Counted from the stretch's first letter, positions 43,141-52,582 are shown. The stretch is DNA of 64,000 nucleotides from JBGSYN01 sp041750975 (GCA_041750975.1 JBGSYN010000103.1:1-64000), one strand, 5' to 3'. Numbers and translations are program-made. The notes: generated from the letters alone by a model not told the origin.

Positions 43141-44527
43141 GGCGGACCAGCAGCCCGCCGCCGGCCCGATCCTCGAGTACGATCTCGCCGCCATGGCCCC
43201 GGACGATGCTGCGGGCGACGGCGAGGCCGAGGCCGGCGCCGCCGGTATCGCGTGATCGCGACACTTCGAGTCGATAGAAAGGATCGAACACGCGCTCCCG
43301 TTCCTCCGCCGGAATGCCAGGCCCGCGATCGCCGATCTCGATGGCGATCGATGCCGCACGCTCGATCATCGTCACCTCCGCCACGTCGCCGTAGGCGAGG
43401 GCGTTCTGGAGCAGATTGTCGAGTGCCCGCCTGAGCGCGACGGGCCGACAACGAAGAACGAGATGATCGGGGCCGTGGTATGAAACCTCATGGCCTTGAT
43501 CGCCGAGATCGTCGAGAGCGGTGCGCACCAGGGCTGCGAGATCGGTCGATATCATCGCTTCCCGGAGCGCTTCGCCTCGCGCGAAATCCAGGCTGGTTTC
43601 CAACATGATGTGCATGTCGTCGAGATCTCGGGCGGCCTTCTGACGCTGCTCGTCATCCTCGATGAACTCGGCGCGCAGGCGCAGGCGGGTCAGCATGGTG
43701 CGCAGATCGTGGCTCAGTGCCGCGAGCATGATGGTGCGATCGTTGAGGTGCCGTTTGAGCCGCTGCTGCATCAGATTGAAGGCCCGGGCCGCCGCCAGCA
43801 CCTCGCTCGGCCCGGTTTCGGGAAAGGGCGGGGTCTCCAGATCCGTCCCCAGGCGCTCGGCATGGCTTGCGAGCTCCCGCAGCGGCCGCGCCAGCCTCCT
43901 CAGCGCCAGGAAGGCGAGCAGCGAGAGGATCAGGAATGTGGCGCCGATCCAGAGCACCATCCGCGCCGCCCACCAGATCGAAGGCTCCTCCGCCGGTAGC
44001 CGGAAGAGGACCCATGTGCCGTCCCGGAGCATGGTTGCGATTTCGATTTTTCGTTGGCTTGGCAGAAGGTCCGGCGGCGCGGTCGGCGACCCGGTCCTCT
44101 CGAGGTCGGGGATATCACGCGGTATTCTCCTGGGCGCTATCTGCACATGCCGTTCCTGATCGACGGTTCGAAGCCGAACCTCGCGTCCCCGAAACGGGCT
44201 CCCGGGCGACGTTAACGCGCGGGTAAAGCGCCTTATCGAGCGGCCGCGCTCGCCCTCTTCGAATGGGGCGTCCTCGAAAACCGCCATGCCGAGGGTCGGA
44301 CTGTTGACGGCAAAGACGATCAGGCCGCGATCCTGGGGCGAGCTGCTTTCGACCAGCAGCAGGGCCGCGGCCATCCGATGGCGGATCGAGAACGCCAGCA
44401 GCCGGCCGCTGTCATGCGCCTCGGACCAGAGGAAAACGCCGAGGGCCAGCAATTGGATCAGCAGGATGACCCCGACAACGATCACGCCGATGCGCGCAAT
44501 CAGGGCCTTGGGCAGCAGTGAGCGCAA
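43118..44527 (-). CDS. EnvZ-type sensor histidine kinase
   Basis: The 469-residue kinase has two membrane helices (about residues 10-35 and 185-210) flanking a periplasmic sensor, then HAMP, HisKA and HATPase domains. The H-box reads ALSHDLRTMLTRLRL; the phosphoacceptor His is kept, but the usual Pro of HDLRTPL is Met. The N-box, GDRGPGIP and GGAGLGLAVAR ATP-lid motifs are intact. It is coupled to the response regulator gene just upstream (1-base gap). The signal is unknown, although EnvZ-like sensors usually monitor envelope or osmotic state. Confidence 0.92.
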   Translation of the reverse strand: MRSLLPKALIARIGVIVVGVILLIQLLALGVFLWSEAHDSGRLLAFSIRHRMAAALLLVESSSPQDRGLIVFAVNSPTLGMAVFEDAPFEEGERGRSIRRFTRALTSPGSPFRGREVRLRTVDQERHVQIAPRRIPRDIPDLERTGSPTAPPDLLPSQRKIEIATMLRDGTWVLFRLPAEEPSIWWAARMVLWIGATFLILSLLAFLALRRLARPLRELASHAERLGTDLETPPFPETGPSEVLAAARAFNLMQQRLKRHLNDRTIMLAALSHDLRTMLTRLRLRAEFIEDDEQRQKAARDLDDMHIMLETSLDFARGEALREAMISTDLAALVRTALDDLGDQGHEVSYHGPDHLVLRCRPVALRRALDNLLQNALAYGDVAEVTMIERAASIAIEIGDRGPGIPAEERERVFDPFYRLEVSRSRDTGGAGLGLAVARSIVRGHGGEIVLEDRAGGGLLVRLTLPAAP

Positions 44528-44528
44528 G

Positions 44529-45245
44529 CTAATGCCCGGGACTGCGTTGGACGTCGCTGACCAGGATGTAGCCGCCGCCGCGTATGGTCTTGATCAGGTC
44601 CGGGTCTTTCGGATCGGCTTCGATCTTCCGGCGCAGACGGCTGAGCTGGACATCGACGCTTCGATCGAAGGGCTGGGCCTCGCGGCCTCGGGTGAGGTCG
44701 AGCAACTGATCCCTGTTCATCACCCGCTGCGGCCGGTCGAGAAAGGCCATCAGCAGGTCATATTCGCCGGTACTAAGCGGCACGACGGCGCCCTCGGGAT
44801 TGCGCAGTTCGCGGCTGGCCGGATCGAGCGACCAGCCGCTGAAGCGATAATGATCGAATGAGGCAATCGGCTCCGGCGCCGACCGCCGCAGCACCGCCCG
44901 GATCCGTGCGAGCAGTTCGCGGGGATTGAACGGCTTGGTCACATAATCGTCGGCGCCGAGCTCGAGACCGATGATGCGATCGGTCTCCTCGGCGATGGCT
45001 GTGAGGAAAATGATCGGCAGGCTCGAGCCGGCGCGCAATCGCCGGCATAAATTGAGGCCGTCCTCGCCCGGCATCATGATATCGAGCACCAGCAGGTCGA
45101 AGCGGCCATTGTCGATCATCTTCGAGGCCTGGGTCGCGTTCGCCGCAGTATCGGCACGATAGCCATGCTGGCGCAGGAAGCGCTGCAGCAGATCTCGGAT
45201 TTCCCTGTCATCGTCGCAAACGAGCAGGTGAGGTGGCTGGTCCAT
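44529..45245 (-). CDS. OmpR-family response regulator
   Basis: The 238-residue regulator starts at ATG 45245 (MDQPPHLLVCDDDREI); the longer frame to 45383 adds sequence unlike the family. The receiver domain has the acidic pair DDD, the phosphorylation site LLVLDIMMPGEDGLNL and the KPFNPRELLARI block. The C-terminal winged helix has the OmpR-type LSTGEYDLLMAFLDRPQRV and REAQPFDRSVDVQLSRLRRK. It pairs with the kinase downstream. Palindromic and direct repeats just upstream (45284-45330) may be autoregulatory sites. Confidence 0.93.
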   Translation of the reverse strand: MDQPPHLLVCDDDREIRDLLQRFLRQHGYRADTAANATQASKMIDNGRFDLLVLDIMMPGEDGLNLCRRLRAGSSLPIIFLTAIAEETDRIIGLELGADDYVTKPFNPRELLARIRAVLRRSAPEPIASFDHYRFSGWSLDPASRELRNPEGAVVPLSTGEYDLLMAFLDRPQRVMNRDQLLDLTRGREAQPFDRSVDVQLSRLRRKIEADPKDPDLIKTIRGGGYILVSDVQRSPGH

Positions 45246-45283
45246 GGCTTTCTCTAGCAGAGCATCGAGCCCTGCCACCGGCG

Positions 45284-45330
45284 GATTTGTAACAAATCTT
45301 AACGCTGGCCCCGGCCGCAACAAATTGTTG
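45284..45330. promoter_or_regulatory. Palindromes between response regulator and rpiB
   Basis: GATTTGTAACAAATC (45284-45298) has a 6-base stem, and CAACAAATTGTTG (45318-45330) a 6-base stem with a one-base centre. The first overlaps a TTGTAACAAA/TCTTAACG direct repeat of the sort bound by OmpR-type regulators. The region carries the divergent promoters of the two-component genes and the rib operon. I could not fix the -10 elements. Confidence 0.4.
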
Positions 45331-45372
45331 CCGAAATCCATCACATGATAGATCTGAGGGGAACTTGCGTTC

Positions 45373-45819
45373 GTGGAGAACACCGTGTCCGAAGAGACGA
45401 TCGCCCTGGCCTCCGATCATGGCGGGTTGGAACTGAAATCCTTGCTGGCAGGGAGCTTGAGAGAACGTGGCTTTGTTCCGCTCGATCTCGGCACCCATGA
45501 CGTAAGCTCCGTCGACTACCCTGATTATGGACGGGCCATGGCCGAGGCGTTGGCCGAAGGCAAGGCCAGGCGCGGCGTGATCATCTGCGGCACCGGCATC
45601 GGCATCAGCATGGCGGCGAACCGGTATCCGCACGTCCGGGCTGCCGTTTGCCACGATGTCTCGACCGCAAGGCTGGCGCGCGAACACAACGATGCCAACG
45701 TGCTGGCCCTGGGGGCCCGGATCGTCGGGCCGGTCGTCGCTCTCGATTGCCTGACGGCATTCTTGGAGACGCCGTTCGCCGGCGGCCGCCATGCGCGGCG
45801 TGTCGAGAAGCTGGGCTGA
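45373..45819 (+). CDS. rpiB: Ribose 5-phosphate isomerase B
   Basis: The 148-residue enzyme interconverts ribose 5-phosphate and ribulose 5-phosphate; ribulose 5-phosphate is the substrate of the RibB half of the downstream fusion. Motifs IALASDHGGLELK, VPLDLGTHDVSSVDYPDYG and GVIICGTGIGISMAANR (active Cys in ICGTG) are clear. Starts at GTG 45373 or GTG 45385 are both possible. It heads the housekeeping operon. In many alphaproteobacteria glyA lies between rpiB and nrdR; here it is absent. Confidence 0.93.
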   Translation: MENTVSEETIALASDHGGLELKSLLAGSLRERGFVPLDLGTHDVSSVDYPDYGRAMAEALAEGKARRGVIICGTGIGISMAANRYPHVRAAVCHDVSTARLAREHNDANVLALGARIVGPVVALDCLTAFLETPFAGGRHARRVEKLG

Positions 45820-45825
45820 GCCCGT

Positions 45826-46293
45826 ATGAGATGTCCCTTCTGCGGTTCCGAAGATACTCAGGTGAAGGATTCCCGTCCGGTCGAGGACAGCACCTCGATC
45901 CGCAGGCGGCGGCAGTGCGGCAGTTGCGGTGCCCGGTTCACCACTTTCGAGCGGGTTCAGTTGCGGGATCTTTTCGTCGTCAAGCGGGACGAACGGCATG
46001 TCCCGTTCGATCGCGACAAGGTGGCGCGCTCGATCCGTATCGCCACCCGCAAGCGCGGCATCGATGACGAGCAGATCGAGAAAATCGTGAACGGCATCGT
46101 CCGTCGCATTGAAACCAGTGGCGAGACCGAAATACCCTCCAAACGGATTGGCGAACTGGCCATGGAGAGCCTCGCCGAGCTCGACGAAGTCGCCTATGTG
46201 CGCTTCGCCTCGGTCTATCGGGATTTCGCGAACGCCCGGGATTTCGAGGAATTCATCGGCCGCTTGCATCAGGCTGAAGAGCCGGGCGCATGA
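45826..46293 (+). CDS. nrdR: Transcriptional repressor NrdR
   Basis: The 155-residue repressor of ribonucleotide reductase genes has an N-terminal zinc ribbon (C3, C6, C31, C34: [13 protein letters not shown] and QCGSCGARF). An ATP-cone follows (about residues 48-138: [19 protein letters not shown]) that senses dATP and ATP. Family length is about 150. It follows rpiB by 6 bases and overlaps ribD by 4. Its binding sites (NrdR boxes) should lie ahead of nrd genes, none of which are in this window. Confidence 0.96.
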   Translation: MRCPFCGSEDTQVKDSRPVEDSTSIRRRRQCGSCGARFTTFERVQLRDLFVVKRDERHVPFDRDKVARSIRIATRKRGIDDEQIEKIVNGIVRRIETSGETEIPSKRIGELAMESLAELDEVAYVRFASVYRDFANARDFEEFIGRLHQAEEPGA

Positions 46294-47423
46294 CCGATCC
46301 CAGAGACGAACGATGGATGCGGCTGGCGCTCGGCCTTGCGGCGCGCGGTCTCGGCCGCGTCTGGCCGAACCCTGCTGTCGGCTGTGTCATTGTCAGGCGC
46401 GACGACGCCGGTCGGGACCGCGTGGTCGGCCGTGGCTGGACCCAGCGGGGCGGGCGGCCTCATGCGGAGACGGAAACCCTGAAGGCGGCGGGCGAAGCCG
46501 CGCGCGGTGCTACGGCCTATGTCTCGCTCGAGCCCTGCGCGCATCAAGGACATACCGGACCCTGCGCGAAGGCGTTGATCGAGGCCGGCATTGGCCGGGT
46601 GGTTGCGACAATCGAGGACCCCGATCCGAGAGTCTCGGGAGCGGGTCTCCGGATGCTTCGCGACGCCGGCGTCGAGGTCGAAAGCGGCTGTCTAGAGGCT
46701 GCTGCGAAGGATCTTAACGAAGGCTTCCTGCTGCGGGTCGCGAGGCAGCGGCCCTTGGTATCGCTGAAACTTGCCTTGTCGCTCGATGGAAGGATCGCTG
46801 CCGGCGACGGCCGCAGCAAATGGCTCACCGGAGACGCGGCCCGCAATGTCGTCCATTGGCTGAGGGCGACGCATGACGCCGTCCTGGTCGGCAGCGAAAC
46901 CGTCCTCGCCGATGATCCGCAGCTGACCTGCCGCCTCTCCGGTCTCGAGGACCGGTCGCCGATCCGCATCGTTGTCGACCGGCGCCTGCGCATCCCGATC
47001 GGCTCGCGGCTGGTCGACAGTGCCGGTGCCGTGCCCTTGTGGATCTTCACCGGCCTCGACGCCGCAGAGCGGGCTGCAGACGTGCTGCATCGGGTCGGTG
47101 CCGAGGTCTTTCGCCTGAGTGCCGAGGCCATGGGCGATAGAATGATGGCGCATGTCCTGCTCAGGCTTGGCGAGCGGGGCATCACCCGCCTTCTGGTCGA
47201 AGGCGGATCGAGGGTGGCGGGAGCGCTCCTGGCCGCCGATCTGGTCGATCGGCTTTATCTTTTTCAAGCACCTGTCATGCTGGGCAGCGACGCGCTTCCC
47301 GCATTCGATCTCAAGGGCCTCGGCGCACCGGACCAGGCGCCGCGCTGGCGGCCGGTTGCCGAACGGCATCTGGGCGCCGATCTCTTGCGGGTGTATGAGC
47401 CAAGCCGCGAGACTGGAATCTGA
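46290..47423 (+). CDS. ribD: Riboflavin biosynthesis deaminase/reductase RibD
   Basis: The 377-residue bifunctional enzyme performs the second and third steps of riboflavin synthesis. The N-terminal deaminase has the zinc motif HAETETLK and [15 protein letters not shown] (about residues 50-95). The C-terminal reductase (about 150-370) shows [20 protein letters not shown] and [15 protein letters not shown]. It overlaps nrdR by 4 bases and is followed 3 bases later by ribE. No FMN riboswitch was seen upstream, so regulation is probably not by flavin sensing at this operon. Confidence 0.96.
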   Translation: MTDPRDERWMRLALGLAARGLGRVWPNPAVGCVIVRRDDAGRDRVVGRGWTQRGGRPHAETETLKAAGEAARGATAYVSLEPCAHQGHTGPCAKALIEAGIGRVVATIEDPDPRVSGAGLRMLRDAGVEVESGCLEAAAKDLNEGFLLRVARQRPLVSLKLALSLDGRIAAGDGRSKWLTGDAARNVVHWLRATHDAVLVGSETVLADDPQLTCRLSGLEDRSPIRIVVDRRLRIPIGSRLVDSAGAVPLWIFTGLDAAERAADVLHRVGAEVFRLSAEAMGDRMMAHVLLRLGERGITRLLVEGGSRVAGALLAADLVDRLYLFQAPVMLGSDALPAFDLKGLGAPDQAPRWRPVAERHLGADLLRVYEPSRETGI

Positions 47424-47426
47424 ACC

Positions 47427-48050
47427 TTGTTCACCGGCATCATCCAACATCTTGGCAGCGTCATCGAGATCGAGGGCAGGGCTGACCGTGACCTCTGGAT
47501 CGAGACCGATTTACCGCTCGAGGCGCTTGCAATCGGCGCCTCGGTCGCCCATTCGGGCGTGTGCCTGACGGTGGTCGAGAAGGGTGGGAGCCGCTATCGG
47601 GTTCAGGCTTCATCGGAAACCCTGGCGCGGACGACCCTCGGGAAATGGCGGAGCGGAACGCCGATCAATCTCGAAACCTCGCTTCGCATGGGCTCCGAAC
47701 TGGGCGGCCATATCGTCTTCGGCCATGTCGATGCCGTGGCTGCGATCGATGCCATTGAGCCTCTGGGGGAAAGCTGGCGCTTGCGGATCGCCCTGCCGCC
47801 GGTCCTGGCGCCGCTGGTCGCGGTGAAGGGATCGATCGCCGTCGATGGCATTTCCCTGACCGTGACAGCGGTTTCGGCGACGACATTCGAGACCGTCATC
47901 ATTCCGCACAGCTTCGAGGTCACGACCCTGCGCCATCGGCAAGTCGACGATCTGGTCAATCTCGAGGCCGATATGCTGGCCCGCTATGTCCAGCGCCAGA
48001 TCGGCTTCGCCCAGAACTCCCTCCCCTATGCCTCCGCCGAAGGGTTTTGA
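47427..48050 (+). CDS. ribE: Riboflavin synthase alpha subunit
   Basis: The 207-residue trimeric enzyme dismutates two lumazines to riboflavin. It starts at a TTG (MFTGIIQHLGSV), the classical N-terminus. The tandem lumazine-binding domains each show the IGASVAHSGVCLTV or VKGSIAVDGISLTV block and the GHIVFGHVD loop. Length fits the family. Its 3' end overlaps ribBX by 23 bases if ribBX begins at 48028. Initiation at TTG may reduce its level relative to neighbours. Confidence 0.95.
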   Translation: MFTGIIQHLGSVIEIEGRADRDLWIETDLPLEALAIGASVAHSGVCLTVVEKGGSRYRVQASSETLARTTLGKWRSGTPINLETSLRMGSELGGHIVFGHVDAVAAIDAIEPLGESWRLRIALPPVLAPLVAVKGSIAVDGISLTVTAVSATTFETVIIPHSFEVTTLRHRQVDDLVNLEADMLARYVQRQIGFAQNSLPYASAEGF

Positions 48051-49167
48051 CCCTGTGCCGTTTTCCGACTTTCTGAGCTCGATCGAAGATGTCCTGGAAG
48101 ATGCGCGCAAGGGCAAAATGTTCATCTTGGTCGATGACGAGGCGCGCGAGAACGAGGGCGATCTCGTCATTCCCGCCGAGTTCGCCACCGCCGATTCCGT
48201 CAATTTCATGGCCAAGCACGGCCGCGGTCTGATCTGCTTGGCACTCACCCGCGAGCGCTGCGAGCATCTGGGCTTGCCGCTGATGGCGCAGGGCAACGAA
48301 TCCCGGATCTCCACCGCTTTCACGCTCAGCGTCGAAGCCCGTGAGGGGATCACCACCGGCATCTCGGCTAAGGATCGGGCGCGGACGATCGAGATCGCGA
48401 TCGACCCCAAATCGGTGCGGCACGATCTGGTGACACCCGGCCACGTGTTCCCGCTGATGGCGCGCGACGGCGGGGTGCTGGTCCGGGCCGGCCATACGGA
48501 GGCCGCGGTCGATCTGGCGCGGCTTGCGGGTCTCAGTGCGGCCGGCGTGATCTGCGAAATCATGAACGACGACGGCACCATGGCGCGGCTGCCCGATCTC
48601 GTCGCCTTCGCCCAGTTGCACGGCCTCAAGGTCGCCAAGATCGCCGATCTGATCTCCTATCGTCTGCGCCACGACCGTCTCGTCGAAGCCGACCTCACCA
48701 CCAATTTCAACAGCCGATTCGGCGGCGATTTCCGAATGCAGGTCTATGTCAACGTCCTCGACGGGGTCGAACATGTGGCACTCGTCAAGGGCGATGTCGC
48801 AACCGACGAGCCCGTTTTGGTGCGCGTGCATGCGGTCAATATCCTCGAGGATCTGCTTGGCGAAGGTTCGAGCGGCCGCGGCGACGAACTGCGCCAGGCG
48901 ATCCGAATGATCGGTGAAGCCGGCCGCGGCGTGGTCTTGATCTTGCGCGAGCCTTCGGCCAAGACCATCTCCGAAAGGATCCTGTCTTCGATGGGCCACG
49001 CAACCGAGCCGCAACGAGGCTTGCGTGTCTATGGCATCGGCGCTCAGATCCTCACCGATCTTGGGGTTCGCTCGATGATCCTCCTGTCGAATTCCGGACG
49101 CACCATCGTCGGCCTCGAGGGCTATGACCTCAAGGTCGTCGAAACCCGTCCGATCACACCGGGCTGA
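48028..49167 (+). CDS. ribB: RibBX: DHBP synthase fused to degenerate GTP cyclohydrolase II domain
   Basis: The N-terminal 215 residues are 3,4-dihydroxy-2-butanone 4-phosphate synthase: [32 protein letters not shown], and [16 protein letters not shown]. This half converts ribulose 5-phosphate to the four-carbon precursor. The C-terminal half has the RibA fold, but the zinc-cysteine loop (CxxGDxxxSxxCDC in true RibA) reads [19 protein letters not shown], with no cysteine. It should not bind zinc or act on GTP, matching the RibBX variant described in Proteobacteria. A separate RibA must exist elsewhere. The start could be 47986, 48028 or GTG 48055. Confidence 0.9.
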   Translation: MPPPKGFDPVPFSDFLSSIEDVLEDARKGKMFILVDDEARENEGDLVIPAEFATADSVNFMAKHGRGLICLALTRERCEHLGLPLMAQGNESRISTAFTLSVEAREGITTGISAKDRARTIEIAIDPKSVRHDLVTPGHVFPLMARDGGVLVRAGHTEAAVDLARLAGLSAAGVICEIMNDDGTMARLPDLVAFAQLHGLKVAKIADLISYRLRHDRLVEADLTTNFNSRFGGDFRMQVYVNVLDGVEHVALVKGDVATDEPVLVRVHAVNILEDLLGEGSSGRGDELRQAIRMIGEAGRGVVLILREPSAKTISERILSSMGHATEPQRGLRVYGIGAQILTDLGVRSMILLSNSGRTIVGLEGYDLKVVETRPITPG

Positions 49168-49169
49168 CA

Positions 49170-49604
49170 ATGGCTTCAACAATTCTCATCGTCGAAGCGC
49201 GGTTCTACCCGCATGTCAACGACATGCTGCTGGCCGGCGCCAAAACGGCGCTCGAAGCCGCGGGCGCGCCGGTGGAGCTTATCGCCGTGCCGGGAGCGCT
49301 CGAGGTGCCGACGGTGATCGCCCTCGCGCACGAGCATGGCGGCTATGCCGGGTTCGTGGCACTCGGCTGTGTCATCCGCGGCGAGACCACCCATTACGAG
49401 CTGGTCGCAGGCGAAAGCTGCCGCGGTCTTGTCGATCTCGGGGCACGTCATGGCGTCCTCATCGGCAACGGCATCCTTACGGTCGAAAACGAGGCTCAGG
49501 CCCTGGTGCGGGCCGATCCGGCGCAAAAGGACAAAGGCGGCGATGCGGCGCGCGCGGTCCTTTCCCTGCTGGCGCTCAAGCAACGCTGGGCCGGTTTCCG
49601 ATGA
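49170..49604 (+). CDS. ribH: 6,7-dimethyl-8-ribityllumazine synthase
   Basis: The 144-residue enzyme condenses the RibB product with the RibD product to lumazine and assembles into pentamers or 60-mers. Typical blocks are [33 protein letters not shown] and [15 protein letters not shown]. It begins 2 bases after ribBX and overlaps nusB by 4 bases (ATGA). It completes the riboflavin set except for GTP cyclohydrolase II. Confidence 0.95.
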   Translation: MASTILIVEARFYPHVNDMLLAGAKTALEAAGAPVELIAVPGALEVPTVIALAHEHGGYAGFVALGCVIRGETTHYELVAGESCRGLVDLGARHGVLIGNGILTVENEAQALVRADPAQKDKGGDAARAVLSLLALKQRWAGFR

Positions 49605-50140
49605 CCCAACTTCCCCCCGCCAAGGCGCTCCCCGGCAAGCCGCGGCCGCCCAAGGCGCCGGAGACCCGGTCCCAGACGATCTCCCGAAGACGCACGGCCC
49701 GGTTTGCCGCGGTCCAGGCACTCTATCAGATCGATCTGAGCGGGCAGGCGGCAGATCTCGTCGTCGGCGAGTTCCTGAGCCACCGTCTGGCCGATATCCT
49801 CGAGCCCCTCGAAGACCGGGTGCGCTCGCCGCAGGTCGACGAAACCTGGTTCGCCATCGTCACCAACGGCACGACCAAGGCGCAGGCCCATCTCGATCCC
49901 ATGATCCAGGCCTGTCTCGGCGCAACCTGGACCCTCGCCCGCTGCGGCTATCTCTTGCGGGCTTGTCTTCGCGCCGGCGCCTTCGAGCTGCAGCAGCGCA
50001 CCGACGTGCCGGTCAAGGTTGTGATCGACGAATATGTAGAAATCGGTAATCTCTTCTTCGGCGGCAACGAGCCATCGCTGATCAATGCGGTGTTGGATCG
50101 GCTGGCGCCGCAACTTCGGCAAAGCGAGGCCGCGGTTTGA
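49601..50140 (+). CDS. nusB: Transcription antitermination factor NusB
   Basis: The 179-residue protein helps rRNA antitermination with NusE. The fold is marked by [20 protein letters not shown] and the C-terminal [20 protein letters not shown], then [16 protein letters not shown]. The N-terminal 25 residues are an alphaproteobacterial extension. It starts at ATG 49601, overlapping ribH by 4 bases; the frame from 49124 lies within ribBX and ribH. It ends at TGA overlapping the thiL start. Confidence 0.95.
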   Translation: MTQLPPAKALPGKPRPPKAPETRSQTISRRRTARFAAVQALYQIDLSGQAADLVVGEFLSHRLADILEPLEDRVRSPQVDETWFAIVTNGTTKAQAHLDPMIQACLGATWTLARCGYLLRACLRAGAFELQQRTDVPVKVVIDEYVEIGNLFFGGNEPSLINAVLDRLAPQLRQSEAAV

Positions 50141-51096
50141 CACTGGGCGAATTCGATTTGATCGACAGGATCTTCAAGCCGCTGGCAGCCGGGCACAGCG
50201 CGGCACTCGGCCTCGTCGACGATGCGGCCGTGCTGGATCCGCCGGCAGGCTGCGAGCTTGTCATCGCCAAGGATGCGATGGTCGAGAGCGTTCATTTCCT
50301 GCCCGACGATCCGCCCGATACCATCGCCGGCAAGCTCTTGCGGGTCAATCTCTCGGATCTCGCCGCCATGGGCGCCGATCCGCTCGGCTATCTGCTCGTC
50401 ATCGCCAGGGCCCGGCGGACCGACGATGCGTTCTTGAGGTCCTTCGCCAAAGGTCTGGCACGCGATCAGGAACGCTTCGGCCTCACGCTGCTCGGCGGCG
50501 ACACCGTCTCCACATCGGGACCCTTGAGCCTCTCCCTGACCATCATCGGCACCGTCCCCAAAGGTACCGCCATCCGGCGCTCCGGGGCTATGGCCGACGA
50601 CCAGATCTGGGTCTCCGGCACCCTCGGCGATGCCGCCATCGGCCTCCGGCTGTTGAATGGCCTCGCCGCACCGGACGAAATCGGTCTGCCCCTGATCGAC
50701 CGCTACCGCACCCCCCTGCCGCGGCTCGCCCTCGGCCAGGCGTTGCGCGGTCTCGCCACGGCTGCGATCGATGTCTCGGACGGCCTTCTCGCGGATCTCG
50801 GGCACATCGCCGAAGCCAGCGGCCTCGCTGGCGAAATCGAAGCCGCCGCACTGCCGCTGTCGGCAGAGGGCAAATCCATTCCGGGTGCAAGAATGTCGGC
50901 CCTCACCGGCGGCGACGACTATGAGCTTCTCTTCACGGTCCCGTCCGAGCGGGCCGGCGAACTCAAGGACCTCGCCCACGAGATCGACCTGCCCCTGACC
51001 CGCATCGGCAGAATGTCCGAAGGCAGTGGCGTCACCGTCCGTGACGAGGACGGCAACCCGATCAAAGCCGGCCCCTCCGGCTGGCAACACTTCTGA
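50137..51096 (+). CDS. thiL: Thiamine-monophosphate kinase
   Basis: The 319-residue kinase phosphorylates thiamine monophosphate to the active diphosphate. It starts at TTG 50137, overlapping the nusB stop (TTTGA). ThiL motifs are GLVDDAAVLDPPAG near residue 25, RVNLSDLAAMGADPLGYLL, GGDTVSTSGPLSLSLTIIG and AAIDVSDGLLADLGHIAEAS, with GGDDYELLFTVP near residue 265. It is the last gene of the operon; no clear terminator follows in the 229-base gap to the next gene. Confidence 0.94.
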   Translation: MTLGEFDLIDRIFKPLAAGHSAALGLVDDAAVLDPPAGCELVIAKDAMVESVHFLPDDPPDTIAGKLLRVNLSDLAAMGADPLGYLLVIARARRTDDAFLRSFAKGLARDQERFGLTLLGGDTVSTSGPLSLSLTIIGTVPKGTAIRRSGAMADDQIWVSGTLGDAAIGLRLLNGLAAPDEIGLPLIDRYRTPLPRLALGQALRGLATAAIDVSDGLLADLGHIAEASGLAGEIEAAALPLSAEGKSIPGARMSALTGGDDYELLFTVPSERAGELKDLAHEIDLPLTRIGRMSEGSGVTVRDEDGNPIKAGPSGWQHF

Positions 51097-51325
51097 AGAG
51101 CCGCTCACCACAGCCTCCGATGATGCAACGGCACCTTCTCCTTGTGGTGCGCAACCGCGCGCTGCAGCGTCAGCTCAAGTGCTTGGGACAATAAATCGTT
51201 TGTGCATCTTTCTGCAGGAAGGTTTTCCGGGAGCAGCGCTGTTGGTGTGTGGGCCATTGCTCTGATTGGGCCGGTTGGTCCAGGGGCCGTCGGGGGTAAG
51301 TTCGGCGTGTTCGGAAGGGAAGGGG

Positions 51326-51865
51326 ATGGATGATTTGCTGGGGTTCTGGTTCGCCGAGGCGACCGCCGCGAAATGGTTTCGCCCGGAGGACCAGGCGGCG
51401 TTCGATGCCGAGTTGGGGCAGCGGTTCGGCCATTTGATCGAAGATGCCGAGGCGGGCCGTCTCGAGACGTGGCGACAGACGCCGCGAGGGGCGCTGGCCC
51501 TCACCATCGTCTGCGATCAGCTGCCGCGCAATCTCCGCCGGGGCACGCCCGGGGCGTTCGCGCTCGATGCACGGGCGCGCGCGGCTGCGGCGGGGGCGAT
51601 CGACGCAGGTTTCGATCGGGACATGATGATCACGGCACGGCTGTTTTTCTACCTGCCGTTCCAGCATGGCGAGACGTTGGACGATCAGGAGCGGTCGATG
51701 GCACTCCATGAAACCCTAGGCTGTCCGTTTTACCTGACTTTTGCCCGGCAGCATCACGTGATCATCGAGCGTTTCGGTCGCTTTCCGCACCGCAACGCCA
51801 TTCTGGGGCGGGTCAGTACGGCGGCGGAGCTGGCCTTTCTACAGGAGCCGAATTCTTCATTCTGA
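51326..51865 (+). CDS. DUF924-family protein
   Basis: The 179-residue protein begins at ATG 51326, with AAGGGAAGGGGA directly ahead. It matches DUF924: the WFRPEDQAAFDAELGQRF block, LTIVCDQLPRNLRRG, AFALDARARAAAAGAIDAGFD, then RLFFYLPFQHGETLDDQERS and a final GRFPHRNAILGR. The helical repeat-like fold is known, but no reaction is established. Its last 9 bases overlap the end of the convergent gene at 51857. Confidence 0.88.
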   Translation: MDDLLGFWFAEATAAKWFRPEDQAAFDAELGQRFGHLIEDAEAGRLETWRQTPRGALALTIVCDQLPRNLRRGTPGAFALDARARAAAAGAIDAGFDRDMMITARLFFYLPFQHGETLDDQERSMALHETLGCPFYLTFARQHHVIIERFGRFPHRNAILGRVSTAAELAFLQEPNSSF

Positions 51866-52582
51866 CGACGCCTGGAGCTGGGTCCGGGAGAGTGCCCGCG
51901 TCTGCTCGAGCCGATAGGCGGGATCGTCGATGATGCGATCGAGGAACGCCTCGAAATCGAGGCCGATCCCGAGGCGGCGATGGACAAAGCGCAGGGCCGC
52001 GGGCTGGCTCAGGATTGGCAGCGCGCAATTGCCGCTCCAGATCTCGGCGAGCCGGATCGGACGGCCGCGATACATGAGGGGGCCGCGAAGGCTCCGATAA
52101 TAGTGGACGGCGGTCGCTTCCGCTTGCGGAGCGAGCGTCACGGCCGCCGGGACGATGGCCGCAAACTCGTAATTGGCGCCGAGGGCTTCGGTTTCATGCA
52201 TCCGGGTCAATTGCGCCGCGGTGAGCCAGGTGACGAATACCCCGACGATGGCGCGCGGTTCGGGCCAGAGCATGGCCGGCAGCGAGCCATATTTCGAGAA
52301 GTGCGCCGAATAGACCACAGCATGGTCTCGAACGATCGCGTTCGTCACCGGAATACCCTCAGGACAGTCGCCGAATTTGCGCTGCAACTGAGCTGGCGAG
52401 CCGTTCGACCCGGCAGCGGCGACGGCGGTCCGTCCCTCGAGTATCAGGGGGCCGCGCTCGATCCTGCCGTTCCGATAGAGGTAGGCCCAGTGATGCTGAT
52501 CGAAGGGATAGTTTGCTGCATGACGCACCCTTGCTACCGAGGCGCTCTCCACCGCAAGCTCAGGAGTTTCCTTTAAGACCAT
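51857..52582 (-). CDS. Putative GGCT-like fold protein
   Basis: The 241-residue protein starts most simply at ATG 52582; a longer frame reaches 52633. The segment AAAGSNGSPAQLQRKFG recalls the GSN-S-Q-L substrate loop of gamma-glutamyl cyclotransferase-like proteins. VVYSAHFSKYGSLPAMLWP, then VTWLTAAQLTRMHETEAL, fit the following strands and helix. The match is by eye and weak, and the N-terminal and C-terminal 60 residues lie outside it. A cytoplasmic location is likely. It is divergent from the TAXI gene with little promoter space. Confidence 0.6.
   Translation of the reverse strand: MVLKETPELAVESASVARVRHAANYPFDQHHWAYLYRNGRIERGPLILEGRTAVAAAGSNGSPAQLQRKFGDCPEGIPVTNAIVRDHAVVYSAHFSKYGSLPAMLWPEPRAIVGVFVTWLTAAQLTRMHETEALGANYEFAAIVPAAVTLAPQAEATAVHYYRSLRGPLMYRGRPIRLAEIWSGNCALPILSQPAALRFVHRRLGIGLDFEAFLDRIIDDPAYRLEQTRALSRTQLQASSE

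Noticed and set aside
45246..46290. FMN riboswitch ahead of the rib genes
   Set aside because: No RFN element pattern could be seen in the spacers before rpiB or ribD, which are only 6 bases or overlap inside the operon.
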